64,000 nucleotides of DNA from Fratercula arctica (Eukaryota > Chordata > Aves > Charadriiformes > Alcidae): assembly GCA_947846985.1 (NCBI GenBank), contig CANTUZ010000004.1, positions 11,832,927 to 11,896,926 on the forward strand, read 5' to 3'. A program made the position numbers and the translations under genes. Shown here piece by piece: positions 13,701 through 27,421 of this stretch (the stretch's first letter is position 1; every line of letters starts with the position of its first letter). The notes beneath the pieces were generated by a model that saw nothing but the letters and a program-made list of their open reading frames with translations, ran no database searches and was not told the origin of the DNA.

Positions 13701-16700
13701 GTATTCGCAAATCATAGCCTGGCACTCAACAGTATGGCTCTTGATTCTGAAACAGAAAGTATAAACAAGTGCAAATACATGAATCATCATATCATGTTCA
13801 TCAATTTCTTAATTCTAGTTACAGATTATAGAAATATTTCTCATGCAATACTAAAAAAAACAACTATGAAGTATCCAAAACTAAACCCTATCATGTATTT
13901 TTATGTCCTGAAAGAGATTAAAATAAAATGTTATCCTTTGCATAAGTACTTCTCTCTTTTTTTTTTTTTTTAATTTTTATTAAACATATGATGAGTATAT
14001 AAACAAACACATGAAATTAGGAACAGAATATTTGTCAGAAACAGTAGGATACAAAAACTATGATAGATCTCGGTAATAAAAGCTTGGAGTCAGAATATTT
14101 TTCAAATCTTAAAAAGAACACGACAACAGTCTTTTTGTTTTCCTTTGCCATGCAAATACTGATCAATTAAAACTCTGATTGTATACTTGCAGTTTATTCA
14201 TTGGTTTAGGAGAATAAGATGGCTGGCCTCCAGGCATTCACTAATGGTATTTTTCGTGATGAGTTTCTCTTTCCTCAGGATATTCAGAGGATATAAAGTA
14301 CTCTGAGGGTTGATTTATGCCTGACACGAAGCTAAAGTCTAGAATACTTCTCTAGCAGACAAGAAAGATAATATTTTACTTAAAGGTGTCTTCATTAGTC
14401 TGCACAAAGGAAAGCTGAAGACAGAAATTTATACTAGTCGTTGGAGCTCAGAGATCCTAATTACATTTAGTATTGAGATTCAAAGAAGGGAAGAAGACAT
14501 CAGTCTAGTAAAATTGTTTATTGTTGTTCTTTTTCTTCTAATAATAAGATGCCAGATAGAAATCTCTCTCTATATTAGCCACCTAATTTTAACTGTGTTA
14601 GGGAAGATCTCTTATTGCTTCTATTAACTGATACTCATTTGCAGAAAATGTTATTCCCTCCCCAAAATATTTAACAACTTGTTATTAGCTTGGAAATTCT
14701 AAGAAGTTAAAAAGTCTCTTTAAAGATCTTTTTTCGTAGTAACATTGCTGCACTAGAGCAAGCATCTCCTCTCCTTAAACACCTGAGATGAACTATTTGC
14801 TCAACAAACTGACATAGCTCTCCCAAAAAATATTGATACAGCCATTAAATTGGAAGAAACTGCAGCTTTTTTCTCGAGAGCTTATTCAAAACGTAAGTTT
14901 TATGCTGGCAATACGAACAGAGGAAAATTTAACTCTTTCACAAATTCCGTATTTTTAAGCTCACAATGTCTTCCTGAACAATTTTATAGGGAGACCTGTG
15001 ATGGCTCATATAAGTTCTTTACATGTTTATTTCCAATTTGTCCTTTATACACTGTATTTTTATTTTAAAACGCAGCACTAAAAAGACAATCTATTTAAGT
15101 GAGCTTTCAGCTGGATACAACCTACTGGAAAGGAGAAACTCTTGCTCTCTGCCTTTGAGCTGCAACTGAACGTGTGGAGCCAGTGCAGCTTTCTCAGCTG
15201 CCTGCTAAAGGGACAGGACGTGAGGCATAAACTAAGCGAGGAAACTTCATGCAGAAGGGGAGAGTAGAGAGTAAATCAGGAGGAGGAAAAGACCTATCAT
15301 GGGCAAACATAGTAGAAGAAGACTAAGCAGTTTTTATTTTTTCCCTTGTCTCAGACTCCCTCCTGGCCTTTTTTTTTTTTTTCCAACATCTGTCCCACTA
15401 AACAGTACAGCTTTTTTTGTTACTATGCGCTAACTCATAACTTACGCTTAAAGCAGTTGGAGACTTTTCTTATCCTTTGGCTTGCTCATTAAGAAAAGGC
15501 AAGGTAAGCACAGTCCTAGGATGGTTAACTTAGGCTCCTCTAATAGCGATTTCTAAACTAATCAAAATCCTTAGATAGCCTGAATGATGTTAGGGGTGGT
15601 TTTAAAGTTAGAGTCCTGGGAGAAGATCCACAATAAGAAACTCGCCCTCCAAGCACAAGACAGACAAAAGAGTAGAGCAACAGCAAGTCTAGCAAGGAGA
15701 CAGACAAATCAGTCTTTATAGGACAGCCCAAGCCCTCTGATGTAATTTCTGATCTGTTTAGACAAAATCAAAATAGCGATCTGTACTTTACCAAAGAGCT
15801 CCACGAAAGATCTGGCAGAGATGAACACACATGGGACATGTGAGTTGAATTTACCTAGAGGCGTATGGCAGAGAACGCAGGAAAGATTTAACTAATGACT
15901 TAGGTGCACCACGCTCAAATTCTATTGAGCGGCTGCTGACTCAAAAGCCCAGATAGGAGCTATTCGGTAACAGGCTACAATGTAAACCTCAGCAGCTTAT
16001 ATCCCAAACTGGAAACAAAGGGACTCAAGCTGGAAATGACACTCCTCTAGCAAAGACAAATAGTTACACCACCTTACAAAACAATAACAGAAAAATGAAC
16101 TTGTTTGGAATTATGATGGCTAGGTAGGTGCAAAAACATTTTCCAGAACTGAAAAGGGTATAGTAACTATTTCTTAAAGCCTGTCTATAAAGGCCATGTC
16201 TGCTGCATAAAGGCGAGTGTAGGAAAAAAACCAAACACAAATTATTGAAAGGAGATGATCTATAAGCTTACTCAATAATGAATTTATAAGATAGTGAAGT
16301 ATATACCAAAAGCAAAGTCAGTCATGTTTCCAGCAGTAATTTGAGATAATCCTGTAGTATTAATGCTCAAGGTTCAGAAAAAAGACGGTAGAATGATTCA
16401 TCCACAAAGTACTGCTTACTAGTTTGTTGTCTCATCTCAGCAGGTGGTTTACAGAAGAGGCGATGAAATGGTGGAAGCAGTCAGGCTTCTTCTGAGGATT
16501 TTAACAGCTTTATGTTAACTGCTCCTTGAAAGTACAGTTCACAGTAAAGGATGTTCTACCAATACATTGGGCAGAGGAAGAGACTGGTAATTTTAGGGTG
16601 AGCCGTGACTGCATGAGTTAAAAAAGGGAATTAAAAGGTTGAGAGGTCAGCTAAAGGAAACAGATATGCATTTCTTATATTTCTTACGTATACTACCTAT

Positions 16701-18670
16701 ATTTCCTAAACAAAAAGTTGTCCTTGCAGAGACAGATACCGACTGACACTGGAGAGAGTTATTCCTTCTTGCAGACATTAGAAAGTTAGGGAAGAAAAAA
16801 GTGACACAGATCTTTTTGTAGAACAGTCCCACTGAGATTAGAATCGAATGTGTTAAAGAGGAGCCTACCCTACCCTCCAGTCTAAAACCAGAAAAACAAA
16901 AGGAGAAGGCAGTAATGCAGGTAATGAAATTTATCCATACACAGGTACCTACACTGAGTAGAGGCATGGACTTTAGAGGAGCTCAGAGAAGCAGTAAAGC
17001 AAAAACATCGCAGAAATCTGTCCATCTATTACTGTTGTCCTGAAATGGTCCACCTGATGGAGCTGGAAGCACTTTCAAATCCATTCCACAGAGTTACCTT
17101 TGAGCCTTTTTTATATCACAGCTGAGGTGAGGGTATCAGATGGCTCCACTGCATGTAAGTTCTTGCTCCTTTCAGGAATACTGCAATCCACATTTACGCA
17201 GGTTTCAACTCATACCTGGTGAAGAGAAACCAGAAACTTCCTTAAACACTTTTTTTTTTTTGTTGTTGCTGTTATTTTCAGAGGAAGAGCAATATCCTCC
17301 TCCTTTCACAGGCTTTCGTATTTCACAGTACACAGCAACCCTTCATAGCATCGATAAGCAGACTTCCCTCCATCTTCAGCTATGCTTTTTTAAATAAAAT
17401 ATAGAATATAAAACATTTCTATATGAAACTGTGAAATGGAAATATTATTACAATATTATTACAAGAACGTAGTTTATGCTTGGATTTTACAAGAAATGTA
17501 GTTAATTATTAAGTAAGGAATAACAAGTAGGTACTGTTTGTTATTATGTTGTTACAAATTATCTTTAAAAACCAACAAAAACCCGTATTTTTTAATGGTG
17601 CCATGATTATAAATTCACTTGGCATATCAGAATTGTGCTGTAGGTAGGGTTATGAGGCTATTTATTGTTTTATTTTGTTTTTTTTAATGGCAAAAATAGA
17701 AATTTTAAAATAAAATGGAGAGTTAGATAGAGTGAAAGTACCTAGTGGAATATGTTCTTTTGTCAGAAATATTATTTATATGTACCCAAAAGATAATCAC
17801 ACAGGCATATTATTGACCAATTAAAGTCGCATTATACTTCTCATTTAATTGAATTCTGTCTGGTGAGCAGTATATTCTGGTGAATACTGTACATAACTGA
17901 GCACTTGAATGTCAAGGTTGATAAAAGCCAAAAGTTTCAGAGTTACTTCAGATATATTGGATGAAGTTAAAAATCTGAGTGTGTTATAAGCCCCATTCAT
18001 TAAATATGCATTCATATTGTCATTAAAAACATTTAATTTAGGCAATACGCTTGTGGAAAGCATATAATATGAACAGAATTTAAAGTGTCAAGCTGTTCAT
18101 AGTGTTCTACATTCGAAAGGAAATTATGTGATTGTCTCTACACAAAAAAGACAAGGGATAGTTTTAGAGACATACATTTTTCTGCTCATGAAAATACGGA
18201 TTTACAGACATGCTGAAGTTGTTGACCCAGCTGGCTTCAAATACTCCAGTGTTTTCAATGGATCCTGTCAAACAATAGGCCAGTAGACTGATAAAACAGC
18301 TGAGGAATAGAATCAGGTAGTCAAGCCGCTCTGTATGTCATGACTTTCAGACCCAACCACTCATGTGAAATGACAGAAGGGTATTTCAAGATTTACCTTG
18401 AGATTTCTCATCTTTCATAATATGTCTAACTTTTACTATTAAATGCCTCTGTGTGGCTCTCAGTGTCCTTTAATATGAAAGGTAGTAGTCCATCTCAGTT
18501 TCAACATCTTGCTGAAGATGCAGAAAACATGCTTTCTACAAATCAGATGCTCCCAAGAATGTTTTAAATCCCTCTTATGGAGGGCTCCAAAACAGATTTT
18601 TGTGCAGGCACGATACCTATAATGCCATCCTGCGGCTCCTGAATTGTTTCCTGCATTCATGAAAAGTGGC

Positions 18671-18685
18671 TTTTTTTTTTTTTTT
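18671..18685 (+). repeat. (T)15 homopolymer
   Basis: Fifteen T are followed by CCCC, a T-then-C layout seen repeatedly in the window. It is a simple repeat only. Confidence 0.9.
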
Positions 18686-21600
18686 CCCCTCTCTTTTAAA
18701 GCCTGTACAATAATTGGAATAACACTGTAGTATTTCTAAATGTCTAAAGGGGTGATTGTGCTGCTTACCTAAAAGTCCAGGTATTCCTGTTCAGAAGGAA
18801 AGGACGATATATTCACAGAGACAGAACATCATTTTACCCTCTTCCCCAAATAATTTCTCAGATGAAAAGCCTTCTTTCAAGTAAATAAACAAGACTTGAC
18901 TTTTCAAGAGGAACTTATCTCAGACACAACAAAAGAATAGCTCAGTGCATAAAATAGGACCTTTTGAACACTCTGCTCTTGAAATGGAGATTAAGACCCT
19001 TTTCTAGAAGAAAAAGAAGGCAGCAGATTGACCCATAGGTTCAGTATTCTTATGATTGCTACTGTTTATTACGTTAATATTTTTATTTCAATTTTTGATA
19101 TGCAGCACTGTTACAATTGAGATATATGGTTACTCCTATATTAAAGAGATTAAGCAAGCACTGGCTAATAGCAGAGTCACTTGGTCTCTCGAAGCTTGCC
19201 ATTGTTAGAGTAGAAATCTTAAAGGGCAATTGTTAATATAGTCTTAAAAATAATATTTTAAAGAAAAATAAAAGAAACATTGTGAGATGTGCATACTAAA
19301 TAACTAATTCATGTCTTGTAAACGACTGACTAAAAATATAAAATGCTGTGAAATTTGTTATCCAATAAGAATAAAAGCCCTTTTTGTGACATAATTCATT
19401 TTCTTACAGTTAAAAAAAAAAATAAAGCTGGAGTGACTTAAATGAACACTCTCTCAAAGGTTAAATAAATTGTAATGCCATAGAACTACTGGTGTTTGGA
19501 ACATTTAAAGGTCAGTTCCATATTTTTTTCCATAAAGTTTAAGCTTATTTTATTATTTACAAAAATGGTATTTCCCTTAGCTGCGAAAGTTTTGAAAGGT
19601 CCATCTTAATAACAGCGTTGGAAGGGTAGTGCTAGGTTGAACAATGAGGGTGGCACAGAGGCATTGTCTCCTCCCCTGTGAATCTAGCATTGGCACAAAC
19701 TTGCACATATGCACAGCAAGAACAAAAGTTTCTAAAGAAAAGTTACTAAAAGTTCGATCGTAGTAAAGGTATACTAAAAAACTCTATGCCAGAGCTAACA
19801 CACATCTGCCTCAGGTGTTTCCCACCTACAGAAAATAAGAATAACCTCGAGATCAGGACAAAATGGTATTTTGAGTACTTGTACCCCCTTTTATCCACAA
19901 AGTATCCATACACAGGCAGATTTTAGATTATGGGAATTAGAATTAATTATTTTTGCCTGATTGTGAACAATGCTAACCTACAAATGTTAACCTACAAATC
20001 TGAGACAACCTGAGAAATTCCTTCTATGAATATAAGGCAGGCCCCTACAGAGAGGGGTTTAAGAGGCAAATGAATTAGCATCTTCAGATAAAAAGTTAAT
20101 GCAATTGTGAATCTACATTTTTGAAAACCCTATGTCTTGATTTCCTATCAATTACTTGAAAATTTATCTTTTAAATCGTGCTAAAATAGAATTGTAGTTG
20201 CAAAGTATGATTGGACTTCATTGTCTCCTCCTTTACTCTACTAGACAATTCTTTGGTGCAGGCGTTGCTTCTCTCGTTGTCTTGAAAAAACCCTGAGGAA
20301 TTCCTGTTCAGGCTGAACTATTTATTGACAGGCAATAGACTGATTAATTCAAATACTTTCACCTCTTGTAGGGTGGAATTAGTATTTGGTCAAAATATTG
20401 TAACAAATGTTATTTTCATTATCACTGTTGAAGCACGACTCATAAGAGTTTGTCCAAATTGCCTTTCAGATCATCACTGACAGGAAAATCGCTCCTCATA
20501 TCCTTCATGCACATCCCTCCCTCTGTCAATTTTTGAATATTTCCTTTTACTTTTAGGTTTTGTGGTATCTTCTCACTCCTTTCCACTTCCTGTTGTATTT
20601 ATATATGTATATTCATCTTCTTATTGACTGTTACCTACAGTGGATAACTATATGGAAATATTGTCTAATAAAGTCTTGTTTTATAACAGAATACAAGAGG
20701 TCTGTTCAGCAATGATTGATAAGTAAGGTGTTAATAATTACATCACTGCCTCTTATCTACACTCCTTCTTATATGTTTAAAAAGTGAAAGAAAATAAAAT
20801 GTATGCATTAATGACACCGTCGTTTCTTTCCAGCTCCCAAATAATGTAATTTCATTTTTTTTTCATTCCCAATCCCTTCCTGAGGTAAGCAAAGTTAAAC
20901 ATTTTTTAAGAGAGAACTTTTTTTTTATCTTTTGGGGCAATTAAACACATCCAATTTTGCACATTTCAACTAATATTTTGATTTTTTTTTTTAAATTAGT
21001 ACCCCTATTCTTTACATTGAAAATTCATTAATTCATGTTCTCCCCTTTGCCATGTCTTGTATTGAAGAAAAAAAACATTGTTAATTTTAAAAATCGTAGA
21101 AAGCATTTGGGAAGGGATAGGATGCAGTGAGTAGATTAAATTAAACATTTAGTTTAAGCCAAATTAACTTCATCATTTAATATTCTGTTTTGTGATGAAA
21201 ATTGAATTATTTTTTTTTTTTTAAATCTAAAAGATTTTCAGGTGACCAGCACACTCAGTAATCAGCTTGAATGCCACCGCAGTGATTGGTATCTTCGTAC
21301 AGTAGGTATAGTTTGTACAGTTTATAATCTGGTTTTTCTTCTTGTTGTTTTTACCTCCCTTGTAGTAACCTCTTTGGCAGACACGTTGCTTAGAGTTGTT
21401 TTTTCCTGGCTACTGGGGTACGTACAGCTTCAAGCCTCTCTTAAGAAAACGAATGAAGAACAAAGTATCTGCTCAATGTTTTAACTACTATCATATTAAC
21501 GGTTAATTAAATGTTTGAAAATACTGAATTTTGGAGCTTACTTTATAACAGGTGGAGTCTAATGGTTTTGTGTTGCTACTTTATGACCTGATCATTGCAG

Positions 21601-22135
21601 TAACAGAAGGCAAATATGGTAGCAAATGTACAGTGTGCTGGTACGTCTTACGATCTACACATAAAATTATATATATTTTTTACAATGGCATCCTATTGCA
21701 AATATAAATGAATACTGTTATTATTCTAAAATGTTGCACAAATAATATAACTACAATAAAGATCTTGAACACGTGACTGTAAAAATGTCATGATGATAAA
21801 ATACAAGTATACGTAAACAAGCTAAAATAAAGTTTTCACAGAGATATTTGATCAAATGCTGGTCACTAGAAGATTGAATTACTTAGCATGGATGCCACAA
21901 GAAGTGATACCCTTTATTTTACTCCCCTTTCTCCCCCTCAAAATAGCAAAGATTGACTAAAAGGAGAAATCCAAGTTCATCAGAATATTTTAGGAACATT
22001 GGAAGATTTTTCTGTATAGAAGGGCGAAGTCCAAACATCAATTCAATTTTAAGAGGAGAAGGGATTTCAGCTTAAGAGTTATAGGATTGTTCTGTATGAC
22101 ACACATATTTCTTTTTAGAAATCCCTTCTTTTCTA

Positions 22136-22157
22136 CCCCCCCCCCCTCCTCCCCCTT
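22136..22157. repeat. C11 run and C-rich tract
   Basis: Eleven consecutive C (22136-22146) are followed by TCCTCCCCC and then by T-rich sequence. The minus strand is therefore G-rich, with enough G-runs (GGGGG, GG, G11) to make a G-quadruplex conceivable. The surroundings are AT-rich and contain no promoter-like element. Confidence 0.85.
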
Positions 22158-25084
22158 TTGTTTTTTTAATGGCCAAAACATTTTTAGCTATTCCAGTTTA
22201 CAGGGGGAAAGGAAGAATCCTTGTGCCTGACCTAAATAAGATAATTATTATCTCATTTGAAATGAGTCACCTACAAATTAAATGAGAAGTCACAGTTTTA
22301 CAAAAGAAACGTTACAAATAAAACATCAACCATATCTGTGCAATTAAAATCAGTATTATCAACACAGAAGTGGTGCTCAACTCAAACCTGTTGATTAATT
22401 AACTGGCCCATATCCAGCCTTATCCGTCTTCTGCTGATGCTTAACACAGTGCTAGATTTCTGTCTTGCTTTCTCAGAATCAAAATAAAATTATAGTAATT
22501 TTGGGGGCAGTGGGGAAGTAAACTTCCACAACCACTATAATCCTGTCTGTCCTTTGCCTACCCACTTGGTAGGCTCAGTCTTCTAATACACCCTTGAGAA
22601 TTTTCACTCCCCTGTAATTTTACTGAGTTGAAGGATTTGCAGTCCTTTGTGAGTCATTTCCATCTACTTCATAAAACCTTATGCATTGAAAAGACATCCC
22701 TCAGCTTCTTTGCATGCTAATATTAAGCCTTGAGCTGAATGGAAATGTGTTCTTACCAGCACTGTCACAGTTGCATATCTTTAATTTTAAGCAGGTAGAC
22801 CTTCTCTTCTGAACTACCATTTTGGCTAATGGCTGCTGGGTCTTTTCATATTGTTTTTTTCATATACAGCTTCTCTATTGCTGTTGCTATTCCAAATCTT
22901 CTATTGCCAGTTACAGTATGAAAATATCTGTGAGAACAAACTCATGCATTGAGCCAAATTCAAGCAAGCACTTCAGTAATACATTCAAATTTGTTTAATA
23001 CTTTCAGCCCTCTCTCTAATCCTTAAGTTTAATTAAAGTCATTGCTTTCCACTTACAACCATATACTTAAAATTTGATTCTTCTGGAATAAAAATAACAA
23101 ATCTGAATCCCAGTCTGTAAGTCTTTAGAGGATGTAGATATATACATATAGATGTGTGTAGGTTTTATAGATGCATTTACTTTTAGATTGCAAGGAGCTG
23201 ATGCAACAAGATATATTTCAGTATAAATATAAGGAAAACCGTACCTACTACAAACTTGCATCATTTACACCTTTAAGACGAAATTTAGTAGAGAGGAGAG
23301 AGGGCAAAAACTGAGGAAGTAGGAGAGAGAACCAAATCACCAGTTTCTTTTTTATTAGTTTTCTCAGCTGACCATTTCTCTCTCTGCTTCCATTAAAGAT
23401 ACTTATCACTGATCAATTTGCAAGCTTTTTTTTTCCTTTAGACTTCAAACTAGACCATTTTCACATGCACTTACCATGGTCTTTCAAGAACCTGCTACGG
23501 TTCCAGTTCCTTTTTTTCTGTAGATTCAGAATCAAATTCGGCAGCAAAATCACATCTTTTATGTTACCCTAAAAAATAAGATGTAAATTGCAAAAGTGAA
23601 ACAAAAAACTTGCTCCATAGGGTTCTGTGAAGCAAACCCTGCAAGCTTACTCAACTATTCTAGTACATGATAAAAACCAGGCATTTATGCACAGAATTCT
23701 GGAGCTTAAAAAAATCAAAATATTAAAGAAAAACCTGACAATCAACAGAGCTCTTGGACTGATATCCTGTTAACATGTATAGGACAGAAGGGCATTCAGC
23801 AAATGCATTTTGCAAGGAAGGTCCTTAATTACATTCCTGATGTGCATGGTTCTTCCATGTCAGTCTTCCAACTGCTCACATTTTTCTTTCTCAGTAATGT
23901 TGCCAGAGATCGAGGCATTCACTTAGAAGTGGAGCCAAGCAGCTTATAGCTCAGTTTTTAATGGTCTGTGAACAAGCCTGCAAGAAGCAAAGCTCTAAGT
24001 TGCCACATCATCGCAGTGACTCATGCCAGCTGTCAAGCGTCTTTTCTACTTGTTTTGGAGCTCTAGCTTAAGCTAACTTGTTTCACTTAGAATTTGAACA
24101 AATTGGAGGTACTTACATAGCGAAGCATTGGCCTGGGCTGAGAAGTGACAATTAAGAGCAATGCCTCCAAGCAGAATCTGACATTTGCCACCTCTCACCT
24201 AAGACCAGTATATGCTGTTCGAGCACTTTGCAGTGCTACTCCACTGAGAGTCAAAGAGGTTGACAGGGGAACAGGGAAAAAACTTTCACACAGGCAGGTG
24301 CCTCATTCATTTGGGACCTGGTGCTCTCAGCTGAGACTGGTGACTGGCAGCGTTGAAGAGTTTCTCCTTGCTCAAAGGTGTTTCTCTATACATTAGAATA
24401 CAACAGCCTCTGTTGAAAGCGAGTCAGTGACTTACTGCTGATGCTTGCCTGTGCTTTAGGCAAAAAAGATGCTGCTAGAATCCACAACAGGACTCATATT
24501 CAACATCACATTTAAGTCACAGACTGTTTCTGGAAAGCATAACCCTGGTCTAGATGCAAATAGGATTCACAGCTTAAGAAGCTAGTCATGGAACTTGAAC
24601 AACCCCTAGTTAGTAGCTGCTCAGTGCTTCAAAAACTCACTGTTGCCAGCCTGAACTAAAATGGCCTGAAGAACACATAAAAGGCCCAGGTTCTCCAGAC
24701 TGAGATCTGGAAAACAGATTCTCCTGACCAGTATAGTAGACTATCTCCAGAGCACGCTCAACATGCAAACAGACAAGGTTCCTCACGGAAGTGCAGCTGC
24801 TTTGTTTTGCAATGAAGTCTGCAGTGCTACCTACCACTGGCCAGTTTTTGTTGAGTATTCCTAATGGTTAAGCAACAACGTATTCCACTGGTTAAAAGTC
24901 CAAGAAGATCCAATGCCTATCTAAGTCTTTCCTCTCACCTTTGAGCCATGAGCTTTACTTAACAGGCTTATAGGCATTTTCCACCCTGGGTCTCCACAGA
25001 AGTACAGAGGCATGGTTCACACTCCTGCTGAAGTTGTGCCAAAATGGAGCAAAGAATGAAAAAATTCTTGGGCTGGAAAGAGGG

Positions 25085-25175
25085 GCAGTACAACAATGGG
25101 TATGAGCCCGTAGTAGGGTGATAAGAGCACTCACCTGGAGCTGTAGAGTTCTGAGTTCCTTCTTCCAGGATTATT
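25085..25175 (+). mobile_element. Possible tRNA-headed SINE-like relic
   Basis: The core 'gataagagcactcacctgg' followed by 'gttctgagttcc' resembles the tRNA-like head of an ancient sauropsid interspersed repeat. As I remember it, the consensus there reads roughly 'GTGGTTAGAGCACTCACCTGG' and then a B-box-like 'GGTTCAAATCC'. Here the A-box-like part is recognisable and the B-box-like part is badly decayed. A similar core occurs in the opposite orientation near 57.45 kb. Both the identification and the edges are inference from memory of the family, and a repeat-library comparison would settle it. Confidence 0.35.
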
Positions 25176-26187
25176 TATTCACTTATTTTTACCCAGCGTA
25201 TGTAATGAGAAAAGGTTAAATAGACTGAGGAGCAAACATGGAAATTGACTGTATTTATACCATTAGGTAATTTTACTTTAAATTCAAGTTATTGTACCAC
25301 ATCCTTATTATCCTATTCCCTCATAATATAGAGAAGATTTTAAAATATTTCAGAATAACTGCTTTGGAATAACATTATTTTTTAACATAGAGTAACTACT
25401 GTCTATTTCTTTAACAATTTATTACGTGGTTTTTTTATGGACTACTAAAGACGTACTCACAGAGAGAACACAAAGAAAAGAAAAAGAGAAAAGAGATGAA
25501 CACACCTTTTCATAAAGAAATTTAAAAATATTGACTTCTAATTTCAGGTTTTTAAAATATATACTTGTTATTTAAATGAAAACAGGTGAGATCTGAGTTC
25601 TTAATACACCACAGATGTTAGACTTGTCAGCTAGGCCTTGCTAATGACTGAGGTCTTTCACCTGCTCTGTTCCCTTGGATCACCTGTCCAGGAAATGGGT
25701 GGCATGTGTTCCACACACTGCTAGAGGTGTAAGACTGCTTTTCTTTTCATCATTCAAACTTCCCCCTGTAATTTATTCAGTCATGAAGCTGCAATGGAAG
25801 TTTTAGCACTTAATGACCTTCCACAAATCAGAATATACATTGTTTCGTTGCTAGATAATTTGTGATGTTGACCTTTTAGCTGGTAAGGTACGCAATCATT
25901 AAAACACTGAAATCCCTAGAACCCTTTGTTGAGATAGCCAGCACATTTTCTTAAGCAGTATTTTTGTATTAATTATTACAATAGCCTTGAAAATAAAATA
26001 TTAAATTTTATATACTTTTTTATTCACAAACAGCTGCCACTCTAAATTCATGAGTTCTTCTTTTGAATTCTTTTAACAGGATAAATTCCTCTCAAAATTT
26101 ACCCAGGGATAATTAATGGAGAAATGTTTCTCACACTACAATGTTCCACAGAGTGGGTTTGTATGTGTAAATTAGTCAAATCTGCGC

Positions 26188-26212
26188 TATATACAGGCTC
26201 TGCCTGTATATA
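26188..26212. repeat. 11-bp perfect inverted repeat, 3-nt loop
   Basis: TATATACAGGC (26188-26198) and GCCTGTATATA (26202-26212) are exact reverse complements separated by TCT. The stem is AT-rich at its base and GC-rich next to the loop. There is no T-run after it and no gene nearby, so nothing supports a terminator or RNA gene. Confidence 0.85.
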
Positions 26213-26402
26213 AACATATAAACCAAGGAAATAGCGTTCTCGATTAATATTGGTTCTGACTTGGAGTTACATCACCAATACCTTGTTAATAAAAATAAAT
26301 TATGTGGAGAGACTTGATAAAACTATGATGGAATATTATTTGCCATATAATAAATACTAAATGAGTGGCTTCGGTGGGAAGGAGGGCTGGGTTTTCTTTT
26401 CA

Positions 26403-26422
26403 TTTATTTATTTATTTATTTA
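26403..26422 (+). repeat. (TTTA)5 microsatellite
   Basis: There are five perfect TTTA units, ending at 26422 before TGTC. This is a simple repeat, likely variable in length, with no associated gene. Confidence 0.95.
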
Positions 26423-27405
26423 TGTCTATTACTGGAGCAGGGGAAGGGCCGCAGGGGCAGTGTGTGTATCTCTCTTTGTGTCTTCAAGCACCTGCCACCT
26501 CCTGAGAGTCCAGGTATGAGGCCATATCTTCAGAAGCAGAGTGTGTGTAGGAACAGAAACCAGCAGGATCAGACCCCTCAGGCAATAAGCACGGTGTGTG
26601 TGAATAACCCCGCTGCACAAGGAACAAATGCTGGAAAGGAACTGGGGAATTCAGCAGTATATTATTAAGGGCATCAACTCATGGACTAACACAGCTTCTT
26701 TTAACACGTACAGCAGGTTTAAACCTAGTCTGTTGTGTTCAGAATTAGAGCTGGATTGCACAAATAAATATAAAGTACCTGGTTATCAGTACTAGCTTAT
26801 ATAAAGGAGTTGGACACGTTCTTATTTATTTCAAAACAAATCCTAGCTGGTCCATGACTTTTGTGTGTGTAGGTGCATTTTACCAGGAGGTTGAGATTTA
26901 TTTCACCCATTCAACAGTGATTAATTTTAAAATAAGTAAAAGGAAATCCTAAAATATATAATTTGAAATCATTATTTCAGTCATGTTGAGCTTTTTGTAT
27001 TAGAGAGGCTGGGGAGTGCACTTCCTTACAGAGTGCTGCACCAAGAATCCTTGGCCAAACTTTGAACTTTCACAAAAAGCCAGATAATTCTCATTTATTT
27101 GCAGATTTCTCTAAAATTCCAACAGCGCTATTTTTCTCTTGTATGTTTCTGAGAACCCATATTAATGGGAAGCTGAGCTTTTACCAGATCATCTTATACA
27201 GCCTCTTCCTCCTTCCAATTGTGAAGGGTCATCAGTTGTGGAAAAAATCCAAAACGGAACTCCGATGCTCTCTTTTCTTTTTTCCCTTTGGCTTCTGTCA
27301 GTCACTTCAAGTACATTTTCTTGCATGTTTCTCCCAAGGCTGTCCCATTCCTTTTCTCCCTGTAAAACAAAAGTTTTTTTCCCCTTAGGGTGTACTACAG
27401 ACTGA

Positions 27406-27421
27406 TTTTTTTTTTTTTTTT
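27406..27421 (+). repeat. (T)16 homopolymer
   Basis: A run of 16 T in AT-rich DNA, with no associated element recognised on either side. Confidence 0.9.

Larger units (their letters stand above)
9526..25084. other. Unique AT-rich non-coding DNA
   Basis: Beyond the X-box-like site at 10.7 kb, the C-run at 22.1 kb and several homopolymers (for example T15 at 13957-13971 and T14 at 15369-15382), nothing can be identified. The region around 15.1-16.1 kb and 23.9-25.0 kb is somewhat less AT-rich and could hold old diverged repeats, but I cannot match it to a family. An 11-bp direct duplication, AATATTATTAC twice, sits near 17440-17462. Open frames are short, with no recognisable protein. Confidence 0.65.

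Noticed and set aside
3429..21603. Shared 16-mer 'tgatcattgcagtaac' at about 3429 and 21586
   Set aside because: Flanks do not match, and one 16-base coincidence is expected at about this rate in 64 kb.
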